Below are positions 17,012 to 26,707 of a stretch of DNA of 64,000 nt, piece by piece (within the stretch, counting starts at the first letter, position 1; each line of letters starts with the position of its first letter). This DNA comes from Qipengyuania_B sp965214525 (GTDB lineage: Bacteria; Pseudomonadota; Alphaproteobacteria; Sphingomonadales; Sphingomonadaceae). The translations under genes and the position numbers were made by a program. Location of the stretch: assembly GCA_965214525.1 (NCBI GenBank), contig OZ243959.1:372001-436000 (forward strand), in the 5' to 3' direction. The notes under the pieces were generated by a model. The model was not told where the DNA came from. It saw nothing but the letters and a program-made list of their open reading frames with translations, and ran no database searches.

Positions 17012-18253
17012 AAGGATCGAAAGCTCGACTGCATCCAAAATGGACCTGCGCGCCGTGCGCACGGATTGCGCCAGCATATCGGATCCCAGATCCGCCGGAT
17101 CGATCTGCTCTGGCCAGTATCGCGCGACGATGCGCTCCATCCGTTCCGCCTTCGCCTCATCCAGCAGGAACCGCGGATCGACCACGGCGGGATCGGCCAC
17201 CACCCGAAGGCGCAAACAGGCCGGTCCCCCGCCATTGGCCATGCTCTGGCGCACATCCACGGGCATCACCCGCGTGATCGGGCCGTTGTCACGCGTCAAC
17301 TGCTCCAGATAGGCGGCGACTTTCGCGTTCTCCATGCATTCGCCGGGTACGATCAGTGCCATGCCGCCTTCGGGTAGGCTCACAAGTTGTGCGTTGAACA
17401 GATATGTAGCGATCGCATCCCCAAGTGAAACCGCCGTATCGGGCACCTCGATCACTTCGAGCGCAGGAAACGCGGCGCGGATCGCGTCATAAGCAGCGTG
17501 CCGTTCGCAAAAGGCTTGGACATGGCAGAACAAGACTTGCTCGTTCGCCACGGCCACTACGTCGTTGTGGAAGGCTCCCGCCGCAATGGCTGCGGGGTTC
17601 TGCTCGACGAAGACGGTGCGATCCGGATTAAGACCGTGGGAACGGGCGATTGCCCGGCTCGCCTGCTCGTGCTGCCGCGCCGGAAACCGGCCACCAGGGC
17701 GGCCATAGACGAAAACCTCGACACCGGGCGCGTCATGGCTTTCGCACAGGCGCATGTGGTTGGCCGCACCCTCGTCGCCGAAGGTCGACGGCACTGCATC
17801 GTGAACGGCGAAGTGGCGCCGGTCGGCAAAGGCGATGTCGAGCTGCGCCTTGGTGTCGCGCCATTCCTGCGCGCGGTGCAGCATGGTGACGAGGTTGGCA
17901 GGCGTGAAGTGGCACCGCCCGTCCGATGTATCGGGCGCAGGGCTGACCGTGGCCGCGTTGGCGGTCCACATGCTGCTTGCCGACCATGCCGCGGCGCGCA
18001 GCGCATCGGGCGCGGTGTCGTTCACCGACAGCCGTTCCAGCAAAGCATAATTCGGACGTGGCAGCGGCAGCAGGAACCCCTGTGCCAAGCCCAGCGCCAG
18101 GTTCGCGCGCATCTTGGACAGCCCCTGCAGGGCGGCGGTGCGGGGATAGGATGGTTCCCCCGCGTGGCTCGCGCTGGCAATGTTGCCCAGGCTCAACCCC
18201 GCGTAATTGTGACTCGGACCGATAAGGCCGTCGAAATTGATCTCCGTCAGCAA
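17006..18253 (-). CDS. astB: N-succinylarginine dihydrolase
   Basis: A 415-residue cytoplasmic enzyme that hydrolyses N2-succinylarginine to N2-succinylornithine, CO2 and ammonia, the second step of the arginine succinyltransferase (AST) pathway. The N-terminus (EINFDGLIGPSHNYAGLSLGNIAS) and segments such as NGGGPACLRLRVV, which holds the catalytic Cys, are diagnostic. It follows astA on the same strand after a 90-base gap. Slightly shorter than the roughly 440-residue E. coli enzyme. No astC or astD is in this window. Confidence 0.95.
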   Translation of the reverse strand: MLTEINFDGLIGPSHNYAGLSLGNIASASHAGEPSYPRTAALQGLSKMRANLALGLAQGFLLPLPRPNYALLERLSVNDTAPDALRAAAWSASSMWTANAATVSPAPDTSDGRCHFTPANLVTMLHRAQEWRDTKAQLDIAFADRRHFAVHDAVPSTFGDEGAANHMRLCESHDAPGVEVFVYGRPGGRFPARQHEQASRAIARSHGLNPDRTVFVEQNPAAIAAGAFHNDVVAVANEQVLFCHVQAFCERHAAYDAIRAAFPALEVIEVPDTAVSLGDAIATYLFNAQLVSLPEGGMALIVPGECMENAKVAAYLEQLTRDNGPITRVMPVDVRQSMANGGGPACLRLRVVADPAVVDPRFLLDEAKAERMERIVARYWPEQIDPADLGSDMLAQSVRTARRSILDAVELSILG

Positions 18254-18343
18254 ACTATCGATCCCGTTCGGCCATAGCCTGTCGACTATCGTTCTGCTGA
18301 CCCCTGTTCTCCTTCAGGCTCAGCATGAGCATCATCGAACGCA

Positions 18344-19360
18344 TCACCGCGCCACGCTCCACACCGTGTCGCCAACCTGCAAATCCAGCAGGTCCGCGCT
18401 CTGCGCATCGACCGCGACGGTTTGGTCCTCGCGCAATTCCCGCGCGCCGTAACAACAGGCGAAACCGGTCAGGCGGCCGGTGGCGAGCAACGCTTTTTCT
18501 CCTTCGGCCAGTGCGCACCCGCAAACGTTTGCCTGGTTCGCATCTGCCACGCTTTTGACGAAATCCGTGCGGGTCAGCATGGTCGGCCCACCATCGAAGA
18601 TATCGACGTATCCGTCATAGGCAAACCCCTCCTTCTCCAGCATCCGCATCGCCGCGCGGCCTGTGGGGTGGGGCAGTCCGATGACGTCGCGCGCATCATC
18701 GGCCAGCATCGCGGTATAGACCGGATGCTTGGGCATCAAATCGGCGATGAACTGGTTGCCGTTGATAGCGTTGAAATAGTCGGCCTCCTGAAAGGTCATC
18801 CCGAAGAAGCGCCCTGCGACCCCATCCCAGAAGGGCGATCCGCCCCGCTCGTCGATAATGCCGCGCAATTCAGCGAGGATACGGTCGGCGAAGCGGGCCC
18901 GGTGCATGGCGATGAACAGGTAGCGGGCGCGGGCAAGCAGCAGGCCGAGCCCGCCGGCCCGTTCGTTGGGGTGAAGGAACAGGCCGCCAACCTCGCTGCA
19001 CCCTTCCAGATCGGTGGTCAGGAACAGCAGTTCCGCGCGCACGGTACGCGCCAGTTCGCGGCTGTGCTGGCTGATGGTGTTGAGGCGGTAGGAGTAGAAC
19101 GGCCATTTTTGCCCGACTTGCGTGAACAATTGGCAGGTGCCGCGCACATCGCCAGTCTGGGTGTTTTCCAGCACCAGCACAAATGTCTCATCGACAAGTT
19201 CATCGCCATCATTGGCGAATGCCTTGGCCGAGTATTGCAGTTTTTCGACAATAGCGTCGCGGTCGGCCGGCAGATTGGTAAATCCCCCCCCGGTCAGCTT
19301 TGCCATTTGATAAAGCGGCTCGATATCCTCGGTGCGGGCAGCTCGCATGCGGAAAGTCAT
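18344..19360 (-). CDS. astA: Arginine N-succinyltransferase
   Basis: A 338-residue enzyme that moves succinyl from succinyl-CoA to arginine, first step of the AST pathway. The N-terminal half has the acyltransferase features (ARTEDIEPLYQMAKLTGGGFTNLPADR) and SEVGGLFLHPNERAGGLGLLLARARYLFIA; later FWDGVAGRFFGMTFQEADYFNA is typical of the AstA family. Start at 19360 (Met-Thr-Phe-Arg-Met-Arg-Ala-Ala) follows the M20 hydrolase stop by ten bases; the longer frame is not conserved in character. Confidence 0.95.
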   Translation of the reverse strand: MTFRMRAARTEDIEPLYQMAKLTGGGFTNLPADRDAIVEKLQYSAKAFANDGDELVDETFVLVLENTQTGDVRGTCQLFTQVGQKWPFYSYRLNTISQHSRELARTVRAELLFLTTDLEGCSEVGGLFLHPNERAGGLGLLLARARYLFIAMHRARFADRILAELRGIIDERGGSPFWDGVAGRFFGMTFQEADYFNAINGNQFIADLMPKHPVYTAMLADDARDVIGLPHPTGRAAMRMLEKEGFAYDGYVDIFDGGPTMLTRTDFVKSVADANQANVCGCALAEGEKALLATGRLTGFACCYGARELREDQTVAVDAQSADLLDLQVGDTVWSVAR

Positions 19361-19370
19361 GCAGGCTGCA

Positions 19371-20573
19371 TCACAAGTAGTCCCCCGACGCGATCCGGTC
19401 GAGCAGGATGGCGGACAGGGCGGCACGTTCAGCGAGCGAGGCTGTGATGAGATACTCGTCGCTGCTGTGGATCGCGCCGCCACGCGCGCCCATCGTGTCA
19501 ATCACCGGCACGCCGCAGGCCGCAATGTTGTTGCCATCGCAAACCCCGCCGGTCGATTGCCAGGCGATCGTCTGGCCGAGCGCAACGCCGCATTCCTTGA
19601 CCAGGTCGAACAGCTTCTGCGCCTTGTCATCGACCGGCTTGGGGGGGCGGGTCACCCCGCCATGCGTCTGGCACACCACGTCGTGCAGTCGGCTGATGTC
19701 GTCGGTAAGCCGATCGAGAGCAAGACCGAACTGTTCGGCGGCGTCGGTGGTTTTCGGGCGGATATTGAAACGTAGCACGGCATGATCGGGCACCACATTG
19801 TTCGCTGAACCGCCCTCGATCCTGGCGGGGTTCACGGAAAGTTCGTCATGCGTCATCGCCTTGAGCCTTACCGCTGCATCCGCCGCCGCGACGATAGCGT
19901 TGCGCCCGTCCTGCGGATTGCGCCCGGCATGACTGGACTTGCCAGTGACAGTCAGTGCGTAATTGCCCGATCCTCCGCGCGCATGGGCCAGCGTGCCATC
20001 AGGCAAGGCGGCAGGTTCGTAAGTTAGCGCTGCCAGCTTGCCGTGCGCCAACTCCGCAATCAGCGCAGCGGAAGAGAGCGATCCTGTCTCCTCGTCGGCG
20101 TTGATCATCACGTCATAGCCGATGCTTGTCGCGTTGGGACCGCGCTCAAATGCCTGCAGCGCGTGCAGCATGATGCATAGACCGCCCTTCATGTCGGAAA
20201 CCCCGGGTCCGTTCAGCACGCCGTCGTCGACCCATTTCTGCGCTTGAAAGGTACTATCTTTTGGAAACACCGTATCCATGTGCCCGGTCAGCAACAGGCG
20301 GCGGTTGGCGCGCGGTCGAACGCGCAGGACCAGGTGACGGCCATGTTCCAACGCGACCTCGCGGCCATCGGCGGCAATCGCTGTCACCGGCGCGGGCCCT
20401 GCCATCTCCAGGTCGCCGGGCAAATCGGCAAATGCTTCGCACAGGAGGTCCGACTGCCGAGCGAGGCCGTCCAGATTGCCCGTACCGGTATTGATTGAAC
20501 TCCAAGCCTGCGTTTGGGCCAGCATCGCATCACTATCGATCCGCGCAATCAGCTCCCGTTCGTGCAACTTCAT
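19371..20573 (-). CDS. M20 family metallohydrolase, candidate desuccinylase
   Basis: A 400-residue zinc aminoacylase/carboxypeptidase of the M20 family (ArgE/DapE/CPG2). Metal-site motifs are visible: LTGHMDTVFP (His and Asp), GPGVSDMKGGL (bridging Asp), NADEETGS (catalytic and metal Glu), and the C-terminal GAIHSSDEY His. The dimerisation-domain motif GKSSHAGRNPQDGRNAI is present. It is the first gene of a unit with astA and astB. No AstE (M14) gene is in view, so I infer this enzyme may remove succinyl from succinylglutamate, as M20 DapE does from succinyl-diaminopimelate. Other N-acyl amino acids are possible. Confidence 0.85.
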   Translation of the reverse strand: MKLHERELIARIDSDAMLAQTQAWSSINTGTGNLDGLARQSDLLCEAFADLPGDLEMAGPAPVTAIAADGREVALEHGRHLVLRVRPRANRRLLLTGHMDTVFPKDSTFQAQKWVDDGVLNGPGVSDMKGGLCIMLHALQAFERGPNATSIGYDVMINADEETGSLSSAALIAELAHGKLAALTYEPAALPDGTLAHARGGSGNYALTVTGKSSHAGRNPQDGRNAIVAAADAAVRLKAMTHDELSVNPARIEGGSANNVVPDHAVLRFNIRPKTTDAAEQFGLALDRLTDDISRLHDVVCQTHGGVTRPPKPVDDKAQKLFDLVKECGVALGQTIAWQSTGGVCDGNNIAACGVPVIDTMGARGGAIHSSDEYLITASLAERAALSAILLDRIASGDYL

Positions 20574-20725
20574 GGTTTAGCCTTTAGCGCGCAGCCCGTC
20601 CGGTTCCAAGCCCAGCGGTTGCAATGTCACGCGCCAGGCGGCATAGGATGGCTCCTCCTCCCCGGGAACCAGTGCAATTTCAATCAGGTGCGGCTTCCCG
20701 CTGCCCTTTCATCGGGTGAGACGAT

Positions 20726-22823
20726 ATGACAGATATGGTGCAGCGCGGCCGGTTAAGCGTTGATCGGCGATTGGCGGAGTTCATCGACGGCCAGATCGCG
20801 CTGCCCTTAGGGCAAGACACCGCTGCATTCTGGCAAGGTTTCTCGCAGTTGGTGCATGACCTCGCACCCAAGAACCGCGCCTTGCTGGTCAAGCGCGAGA
20901 CATTGCAGCGGCAGATCGATGCCTGGCATCAGGAGCGGCGCGGTCACAAGATCGATTTGGACGAGTATCGCGAATTTCTGGAAGAAATCGGATATCTCGT
21001 GCCCGAGCCGGAACCGTTCACCATCGGAACGCAGAACGTAGATCCGGAGATCGCGACGATGGCCGGTCCGCAGCTCGTCGTTCCGGTGCTCAATGCGCGC
21101 TTCTTGCTGAATGCCGCCAATGCCCGTTGGGGCAGCCTGTACGACGCGTTCTACGGCACCGATGCGCTGGATGCGCCCGCTGCGAAGCCCGGCGGCTATG
21201 ATGAGGATCGCGGCGCTGCTGTGATCGCGCAAGGTCGGCGGTTCCTGGACGAAGCCTTGCCGCTGCAGGACGGAAGCTGGGCTGATTTAGGTGATACGCA
21301 GGATATTCCGCTAGCCGATACGACCCAGTATGTAGGCAAGAGCGACCGGGGACGTCTGTTCAAGAACAACGGTCTGCATATCGAGGTCGTTTTCGATCGC
21401 GGTGATCCGGTCGGAAGGGGCGACCAGGCCGGGATCGCCGACATCATGCTCGAAGCGGCGCTTACCACCATCGTGGATCTGGAGGATTCGGTGGCGGCGG
21501 TGGATGCCGAAGACAAGCTGCTTGCTTACGCCAACTGGCTCGGCGTGATCCGGGGCGATCTGGAGGAAACGTTCGCCAAGGGCGGCAAGTCGCTGACCCG
21601 CAAGCTGGAGGAGGACAAGCGCTACACTGCGCCTGACGGTAGCGCACATACGCTGCCGGGCCGCTCTCTGCTATTCGTACGTAATGTCGGGCACTTGATG
21701 ACCAGCCCCGCAATCCTGCTGGAGGACGGCGAGGAGATACCCGAAGGCATCATGGATGCAGTCATCACTGCGGCCGTCGGGGCGCTCGGGCTGGCCGGGA
21801 ACGGACGGTATGCCAACAGCCGCACCGGGTCGATCTACATCGTCAAACCCAAGATGCATGGCCCACAGGAGTGCGCCTTTACCGGCGAGTTGTTCGATCG
21901 CACTCGAAGACCTGTTGGGGTTGGAACGCAACACGATCAAGGTTGGTGTAATGGATGAGGAGCGCCGTACCTCCGCCAACCTCGCCGCTTGCATCCATGC
22001 AGTGCGCGACCGGATCGTCTTCATCAACACTGGTTTTCTCGATCGTACCGGCGACGAGATCCATACATCGATGCAAGCGGGCGCGATGCAGCGCAAGGCG
22101 CAGATGAAATCGAGCGATTGGCTGACCGCCTACGAAGCGCGCAATGTCGGCATCGGCATGGCCTGCGGGCTTTCGGGCAGGGCGCAAATCGGCAAGGGCA
22201 TGTGGCCTGCGCCTGACCTGATGAAGCAGATGATGCTGGACAAGATAGGTCACTTGCGCGCCGGGGCAAACACCGCCTGGGTGCCGTCTCCCACCGCCGC
22301 GACGCTGCATGCGATCCATTACCACCGCGAGGACGTGTTCGCGTTGCAAAATGGGCTGGGCGAGGTACCGGGCCTCGACAAGCTGCTGACCATTCCACTC
22401 GCAGAAGGTGTCAACTGGTCCGAGGATGAGGTGCGGGAGGAGCTGGACAACAATTGCCAGGGCCTGCTCGGCTATGTGGTGCGCTGGATCGATGCCGGCG
22501 TGGGCTGTTCCAAGGTGCCGGACCTTAACGATGTCGGGCTGATGGAGGATCGCGCCACCTTGCGCATTTCGTCGCAGCATATCGCCAACTGGCTGCTGCA
22601 TGGCGTGGTCAGCCGCGATCAAGTGATGGACAGCCTGCGCCGCATGGCCGCCAAGGTCGATCAGCAGAATGCGGGCGATCCGACTTATCAGGCTTTGCTT
22701 GAGGATCAGGACGGCCCGGCATTCCAGGCGGCTTGCGATCTGATCTTCAAGGGCGCCGAGCAACCATCGGGCTATACCGAACCACTGCTCCATGAATGGC
22801 GCAAGGTGAAGAAGGCCGGCTAG
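20726..22823 (+). pseudogene. glcB: Malate synthase G, frame broken by one extra base
   Basis: Condenses glyoxylate and acetyl-CoA to malate. Restored length is about 698 residues, close to the single-chain GlcB type. The N-terminal part (20726-21900 frame) contains ADTTQYVGKSDRGRLFKNNGLHIEV, TTIVDLEDSVAAVDAEDK and SLLFVRNVGHLM; the C-terminal part (from about 21903, other frame) begins LEDLLGLERNTIKVGVMDEERRTSANLAACI and includes GKGMWPAPD and GANTAWVPSPTAATLHAIHYH. The switch is at about 21901-21903: dropping one base gives Phe-Asp-Arg-Leu-Glu-Asp-Leu-Leu-Gly-Leu, the expected family sequence. As given the gene is split in two. A sequencing indel is likely. GGGTGAG precedes the start. Confidence 0.92.
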
Positions 22824-22872
22824 CGCTTTGCAAAGGGGCGGCAAGGGCCGAACACCCCCGCCGCCGCATGCA

Positions 22873-23730
22873 TTACTTCATCTGCTGCGTTTGCGCGCCG
22901 CTATCAGGCCGTGCCGGGCCAAGCTTGGGCTCTTCGCCCATAGGCTTGTTCTGGAAAACGGTATATTCCGCCTTGCCGTCGAGGCTTGGGCCGTGCGTGA
23001 AACGCCCTTCAGGATAGCTGCCATCAACCGAGGTTGAATAGAAATTATAGCTGTTCTGCATGTCTTCCGCCTCTTCGCGCGGGACACTGTTTGGTATGGG
23101 CAGCGTTCCCTCATGTCCACCAAGCTCTTCGATTACGGCGAGCCACTGCTGCTGATGCATGGTATCGCGCGCGATCAGGAAACTGAGCATATCTTTCATG
23201 CCGGAATCGGACGTGGCGTTCCATAACCGGGAGGCCAGCACGCGGCCCGTGCTTTCCGCGGCGACGTTGCAATACATGTCGGCCGCGATGTTGCCGCTGG
23301 CATAGATATGCGACATGTCGAACGGAACGCCATCGGAATTGGCCGGGTAAGCCGCCATGCCGGTGGACAGCACATGGCGGTGAAGCATCCCTTCGATCAC
23401 ATGTCGGGGACGTTCTCCGCCCATGACCGCGCCGACCACGGCATCGGTTGCGCCCTCTTCCTGCGCATTGGTTGGTGCCTTGTCGAGATTAAGGGCGACC
23501 GCCGTCGCGAGCATTTCGATATGGCCCATCTCTTCGGTAGCCGTATGCAACAGCATATCGCGATACTTGTTGTCAGGCGCGCGCGCACCCCAAGCTTGGA
23601 ACATGTACTGCATGCAGACGCGAATTTCACCTTCGACGCCGCCGATGGCCTGTTGCAGCATGCGAGCATAAACGGGGTCCGGATTGTCGACCTTGACGGG
23701 CCGTTGAAGTCTTCTGTCGTGATAGAACAT
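22873..23730 (-). CDS. Manganese catalase family protein
   Basis: A 285-residue non-haem catalase that dismutates hydrogen peroxide at a di-manganese centre. The ferritin-like four-helix bundle has its ligands in order: Glu in IGGVEGEIRVCMQYMFQ, Glu and His in TATEEMGHIEM, Glu in CNVAAESTGR, and His in ARDTMHQQQWLA. The C-terminal extension (SYNFYSTSVDGSYPEGRFTHGPS) is typical. A possible general-stress (EcfG) promoter lies upstream at 23851-23876. Convergent with malate synthase. Confidence 0.93.
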   Translation of the reverse strand: MFYHDRRLQRPVKVDNPDPVYARMLQQAIGGVEGEIRVCMQYMFQAWGARAPDNKYRDMLLHTATEEMGHIEMLATAVALNLDKAPTNAQEEGATDAVVGAVMGGERPRHVIEGMLHRHVLSTGMAAYPANSDGVPFDMSHIYASGNIAADMYCNVAAESTGRVLASRLWNATSDSGMKDMLSFLIARDTMHQQQWLAVIEELGGHEGTLPIPNSVPREEAEDMQNSYNFYSTSVDGSYPEGRFTHGPSLDGKAEYTVFQNKPMGEEPKLGPARPDSGAQTQQMK

Positions 23731-23850
23731 GGCAATCTCCGCGCGGACAGAGGCGCCCGGTTGCCGGCGCCATCTTCTTGGCCGGATACTACGGACGATT
23801 ACTGTCTCAGGTTACTTACGAACGCTGTTTCATAGGGCGTCGTTAAGGCG

Positions 23851-23876
23851 AACAGCGCTTTGCAGAAGACGGTTCC
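23851..23876 (-). promoter_or_regulatory. EcfG-like general stress promoter
   Basis: On the minus strand GGAAC, 17 bases, then TGTT, close to the alphaproteobacterial EcfG consensus GGAAC-N16/17-CGTT. It points toward the manganese catalase gene, about 120 bases from its start. Manganese catalases belong to the general stress regulon in several alphaproteobacteria. One base of the -10 element differs, and the match could be chance. Confidence 0.35.
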
Positions 23877-23994
23877 GAGGCAGCGACAAAACGGGTCGAT
23901 TACGCGATAGTTAACAGAGACTTAACCTTTGACAACATGGCGTCTCGATGATCGGCTGGAGCTTGAGGCGCATTTCAGTGGCGGAGCACTTGTG

Positions 23995-24801
23995 TCAGCT
24001 TGTTGCCGCTCGCTCTTTCGCGCGGCGGTTACGCTGCGCCATGTTCAACATCTCCACTCCCACTGAGAAGCCCATCGCGGCGTAGATATAGCCTTTGGGT
24101 ACGTGAAAACCGAAGCCGTCAGCAATCAGCACCAGGCCGATCATCACCAGGAACGCAAGTGCCAGCATCACCAGCGTCGGGTTCTTCTCGATGAAGCGGG
24201 CCAGCGGATCGGCCGCCACCATCATCACGCCGACCGTGATGACCACCGCCGTCACCATGATCGGGATGTGGTCCGTCATGCCCACAGCGGTGAGGATGGA
24301 GTCAACGCTGAACACGAGATCGATGGCGATGATCTGCGCGATGACCGCACCGAAGCCGGCCTTCGCGGCGTCCCCCATGCTCGGTGTTTTGTCCATGATG
24401 TCGCCCGAATTGTCCTCCGGCTCCATCGAATGGTGGATTTCTTTGGTCGCTTTCCACAACAGGAACAGCCCGCCGACAAGCAGGATCAGGTCGCGGCCGG
24501 AGAACGCCGTTTCAAAGCTGGCTTTGTTGGTCCCCTCGACCGGCGGGCCGGTAATGCCGAGATCGAAGATCGGGGTCTGCAACGTCACGATCCAGCCGAT
24601 CAGCATGAGAAGGCCGATACGCATGACAAGCGCGAGCGCCAGGCCAATGCGCCGGGCCTTGCTTTGCTGATGCTCGGGCAGCTTGTTCGACAGGATGGCG
24701 ATGAAGATGAGGTTGTCGACGCCCAGCACCACTTCGAGTGCGATAAGGGTCAGCAGGGCGAGCCAGGCAGCGGGGTCCGAAAGCAGGGCGAGTATATCCA
24801 T
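23995..24801 (-). CDS. TerC family integral membrane protein
   Basis: A 268-residue protein with about seven transmembrane helices. It carries the two TerC family acidic motifs, LEVVLGVDNLIFI (about residue 22) and IAIDLVFSVDSILTA (about 160), likely metal-binding. TerC/YceF/YkoY proteins export manganese or help metallate exported proteins; nearness to a manganese catalase gene may fit but they are separate units. It may be co-transcribed after rsmA (35-base gap). Confidence 0.92.
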   Translation of the reverse strand: MDILALLSDPAAWLALLTLIALEVVLGVDNLIFIAILSNKLPEHQQSKARRIGLALALVMRIGLLMLIGWIVTLQTPIFDLGITGPPVEGTNKASFETAFSGRDLILLVGGLFLLWKATKEIHHSMEPEDNSGDIMDKTPSMGDAAKAGFGAVIAQIIAIDLVFSVDSILTAVGMTDHIPIMVTAVVITVGVMMVAADPLARFIEKNPTLVMLALAFLVMIGLVLIADGFGFHVPKGYIYAAMGFSVGVEMLNMAQRNRRAKERAATS

Positions 24802-24836
24802 AGGCGGTCAAATGCCCAGGGTAGCCCGCCGTTCCG

Positions 24837-25682
24837 TCAGGTCAGTTCCCGCGCCATTTGCACGAACTCGGCCACGCTGAGGGTTTCGGCGCGGCGTTGC
24901 GGATCGATGGCGAGCCGGTCGAGAACGTCCAAAGCGCCGGGTAGGCTTTTCAGCGACTGGCGCAGCATCTTGCGCCGTTGTCCGAAAGCGGCTGCTGTAA
25001 GTTGTTCCAGCGCACGGGCGGACACGCCATCCGGCATGGTTGCCGGCTCGATATGCACAATTGCGCTCATAACCTTGGGCGGCGGGGTGAAGGCGCTTCG
25101 ATGAACCTTCATGGCGAGGCGCGCGGTGGAACGCCATTGGGCCAGCACGGCCAAGCGACCATAGGATCCCGCGCCGGGCGGCGCGACGATGCGCTGGGCC
25201 ACCTCCTGCTGGAACATCAGGGTCAGGCTGGTCCAGCACGGCGGCCAGTCTTCTCCGCCCAGCCAACGCGCGAACAGCGCGGTGCCGACATTGTAGGGCA
25301 GGTTGGCGACCACGGCGTAGGGTTCGCCCATGAGCGCGTCGTGGTCGAGCTTGAGCGCGTCGCCTTGGATCGCGCGCAAGCGAGCGGGAAACGCTTGCTC
25401 AATTTCCGCAAGCGCAGGCAGGCAGCGGCGGTCCATCTCGATCGTCGTAACGCGCGCTCCCGCGCCAAGCAAAGCGCGCGTCAGGCCGCCGGGGCCGGGG
25501 CCGACCTCCAGCACTGCATGGTCCTTGAGGTCGCCGGCAACGGCAACGATCCGGTCAAGCAGTTGTTGGTCGAACAGAAAATTCTGGCCCAACGATTTCG
25601 ACGCTGACAGCCCGTGCGATTTGATGACATCGCGCAGCGGTGGAAGGTCGGGCAGATTTTCGCGACCATCCGGACCCGTCAT
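24837..25682 (-). CDS. rsmA: 16S rRNA dimethyltransferase RsmA (KsgA)
   Basis: A 281-residue SAM-dependent enzyme that dimethylates two adjacent adenines in helix 45 of 16S rRNA. N-terminal SLGQNFLFD, SAM motif I LEVGPGPGGLT (about residue 60), and the catalytic NLPYNVGT motif (about 126) are clear, as is the C-terminal FTPPPKVMSAIV. Start overlaps the pdxA stop by four bases, so it is coupled in the lptD-surA-pdxA-rsmA cluster, a widely conserved order. Confidence 0.96.
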   Translation of the reverse strand: MTGPDGRENLPDLPPLRDVIKSHGLSASKSLGQNFLFDQQLLDRIVAVAGDLKDHAVLEVGPGPGGLTRALLGAGARVTTIEMDRRCLPALAEIEQAFPARLRAIQGDALKLDHDALMGEPYAVVANLPYNVGTALFARWLGGEDWPPCWTSLTLMFQQEVAQRIVAPPGAGSYGRLAVLAQWRSTARLAMKVHRSAFTPPPKVMSAIVHIEPATMPDGVSARALEQLTAAAFGQRRKMLRQSLKSLPGALDVLDRLAIDPQRRAETLSVAEFVQMARELT

Positions 25683-26695
25683 CGCGCATCGGACCAGTTA
25701 AACCGCCTGCGCGCGCAGTCGTCCGCCATCCGGATGGCTGCTATCGTCGCGCCGGGATCGGCAATCCCCTGTCCCGCGATGTCGAATGCGGTGCCGTGAT
25801 CGGGACTGGTGCGCACGATCGGCAGGCCAAGAGTGACGTTGACCCCTTCGTCGAATGCCAGCGCTTTGAGCGGGATGAGCGCCTGGTCATGATACATGCA
25901 AAGTGCCACGTCATATTGGGTCCGGGCGCGCGGGGTGAACAGCGCATCGCCGGGATACGGGCCGGTAATGTCCAAGCCCTCTTCGCGCAACGCGGCCACC
26001 GCTGGCGCGATGATGCGCTGTTCTTCGCTGCCGAACTTGCCTCCCTCGCCGGCATGGGGGTTCAGCCCCGCAACCGCAATGCGCGGCTGCTTGATACCGA
26101 AATCGTGCCGCAACGCCTCGGCGACGATCCGGGCCTTGTGCATAATCAGGTTCAACGACAGCAGGCCGGGCACGTCGGCCAGCGGACAGTGGACCGTCAA
26201 TGGAACGGTTCGCAGGCTAGTTTCCGCCAACATCATGACCGCATCGCGCGCCGGTTTGCCGCAGCGGGCGGCGACGAACTCGGTTTGGCCTGCAAACTCG
26301 AACCCGATCTTGCCGAGTTCGCCCTTTGCGACCGGTCCGGTGACCAGCCCGGCGGCCTGGCCTGAAAGGCACAGTTTGGTTGCCAGTTCGAGCGACGCCA
26401 AAGCAAGGTGTGCGCCTGCTTGGGAAGGCCGTCCAGGATTGGGGTTGGGTTCCGGGACATCCACTTCTAGCACCGGCAGCGCCCGCGTGAATACCTTCGC
26501 TCCCTCTTCGAGCGATCCGACTGAGAGAACCGGACATGCGAGCGAACGCGACGCCGCTGCCATTTCGATTGTTCGAACGCCGCCGGTTACGACGAACGGC
26601 GGCAGCGCCGCGTCCTTCCGCCGCGTCCAGCCCTCCGCGATCAGTTCAGATCCTATGCCCGCCGGATCGCCCAGGGAAACAACGAGCGGCGCCAT
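25679..26695 (-). CDS. pdxA: 4-hydroxythreonine-4-phosphate dehydrogenase
   Basis: A 338-residue NAD-dependent enzyme of pyridoxal-phosphate synthesis that oxidises 4-phosphohydroxythreonine. Motifs: SLGDPAGIGSEL at the N-terminus, metal-binding His in TVHCPLADVP and GLNPHAGEGGKFG, and MYHDQALIPLKALAFDEGVNVTLGLPIVRTSPDHGTAFDIAG at the C-terminus. It follows surA by 12 bases and precedes rsmA with an ATGA overlap. Confidence 0.96.
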   Translation of the reverse strand: MAPLVVSLGDPAGIGSELIAEGWTRRKDAALPPFVVTGGVRTIEMAAASRSLACPVLSVGSLEEGAKVFTRALPVLEVDVPEPNPNPGRPSQAGAHLALASLELATKLCLSGQAAGLVTGPVAKGELGKIGFEFAGQTEFVAARCGKPARDAVMMLAETSLRTVPLTVHCPLADVPGLLSLNLIMHKARIVAEALRHDFGIKQPRIAVAGLNPHAGEGGKFGSEEQRIIAPAVAALREEGLDITGPYPGDALFTPRARTQYDVALCMYHDQALIPLKALAFDEGVNVTLGLPIVRTSPDHGTAFDIAGQGIADPGATIAAIRMADDCARRRFNWSDAR

Positions 26696-26707
26696 CGGGG
26701 TCGTGCC

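Noticed and set aside
18255..18524. Short minus-strand frame between astA and astB
   Set aside because: Mostly antisense-shifted astA sequence and a common short intergenic element; no start signal.
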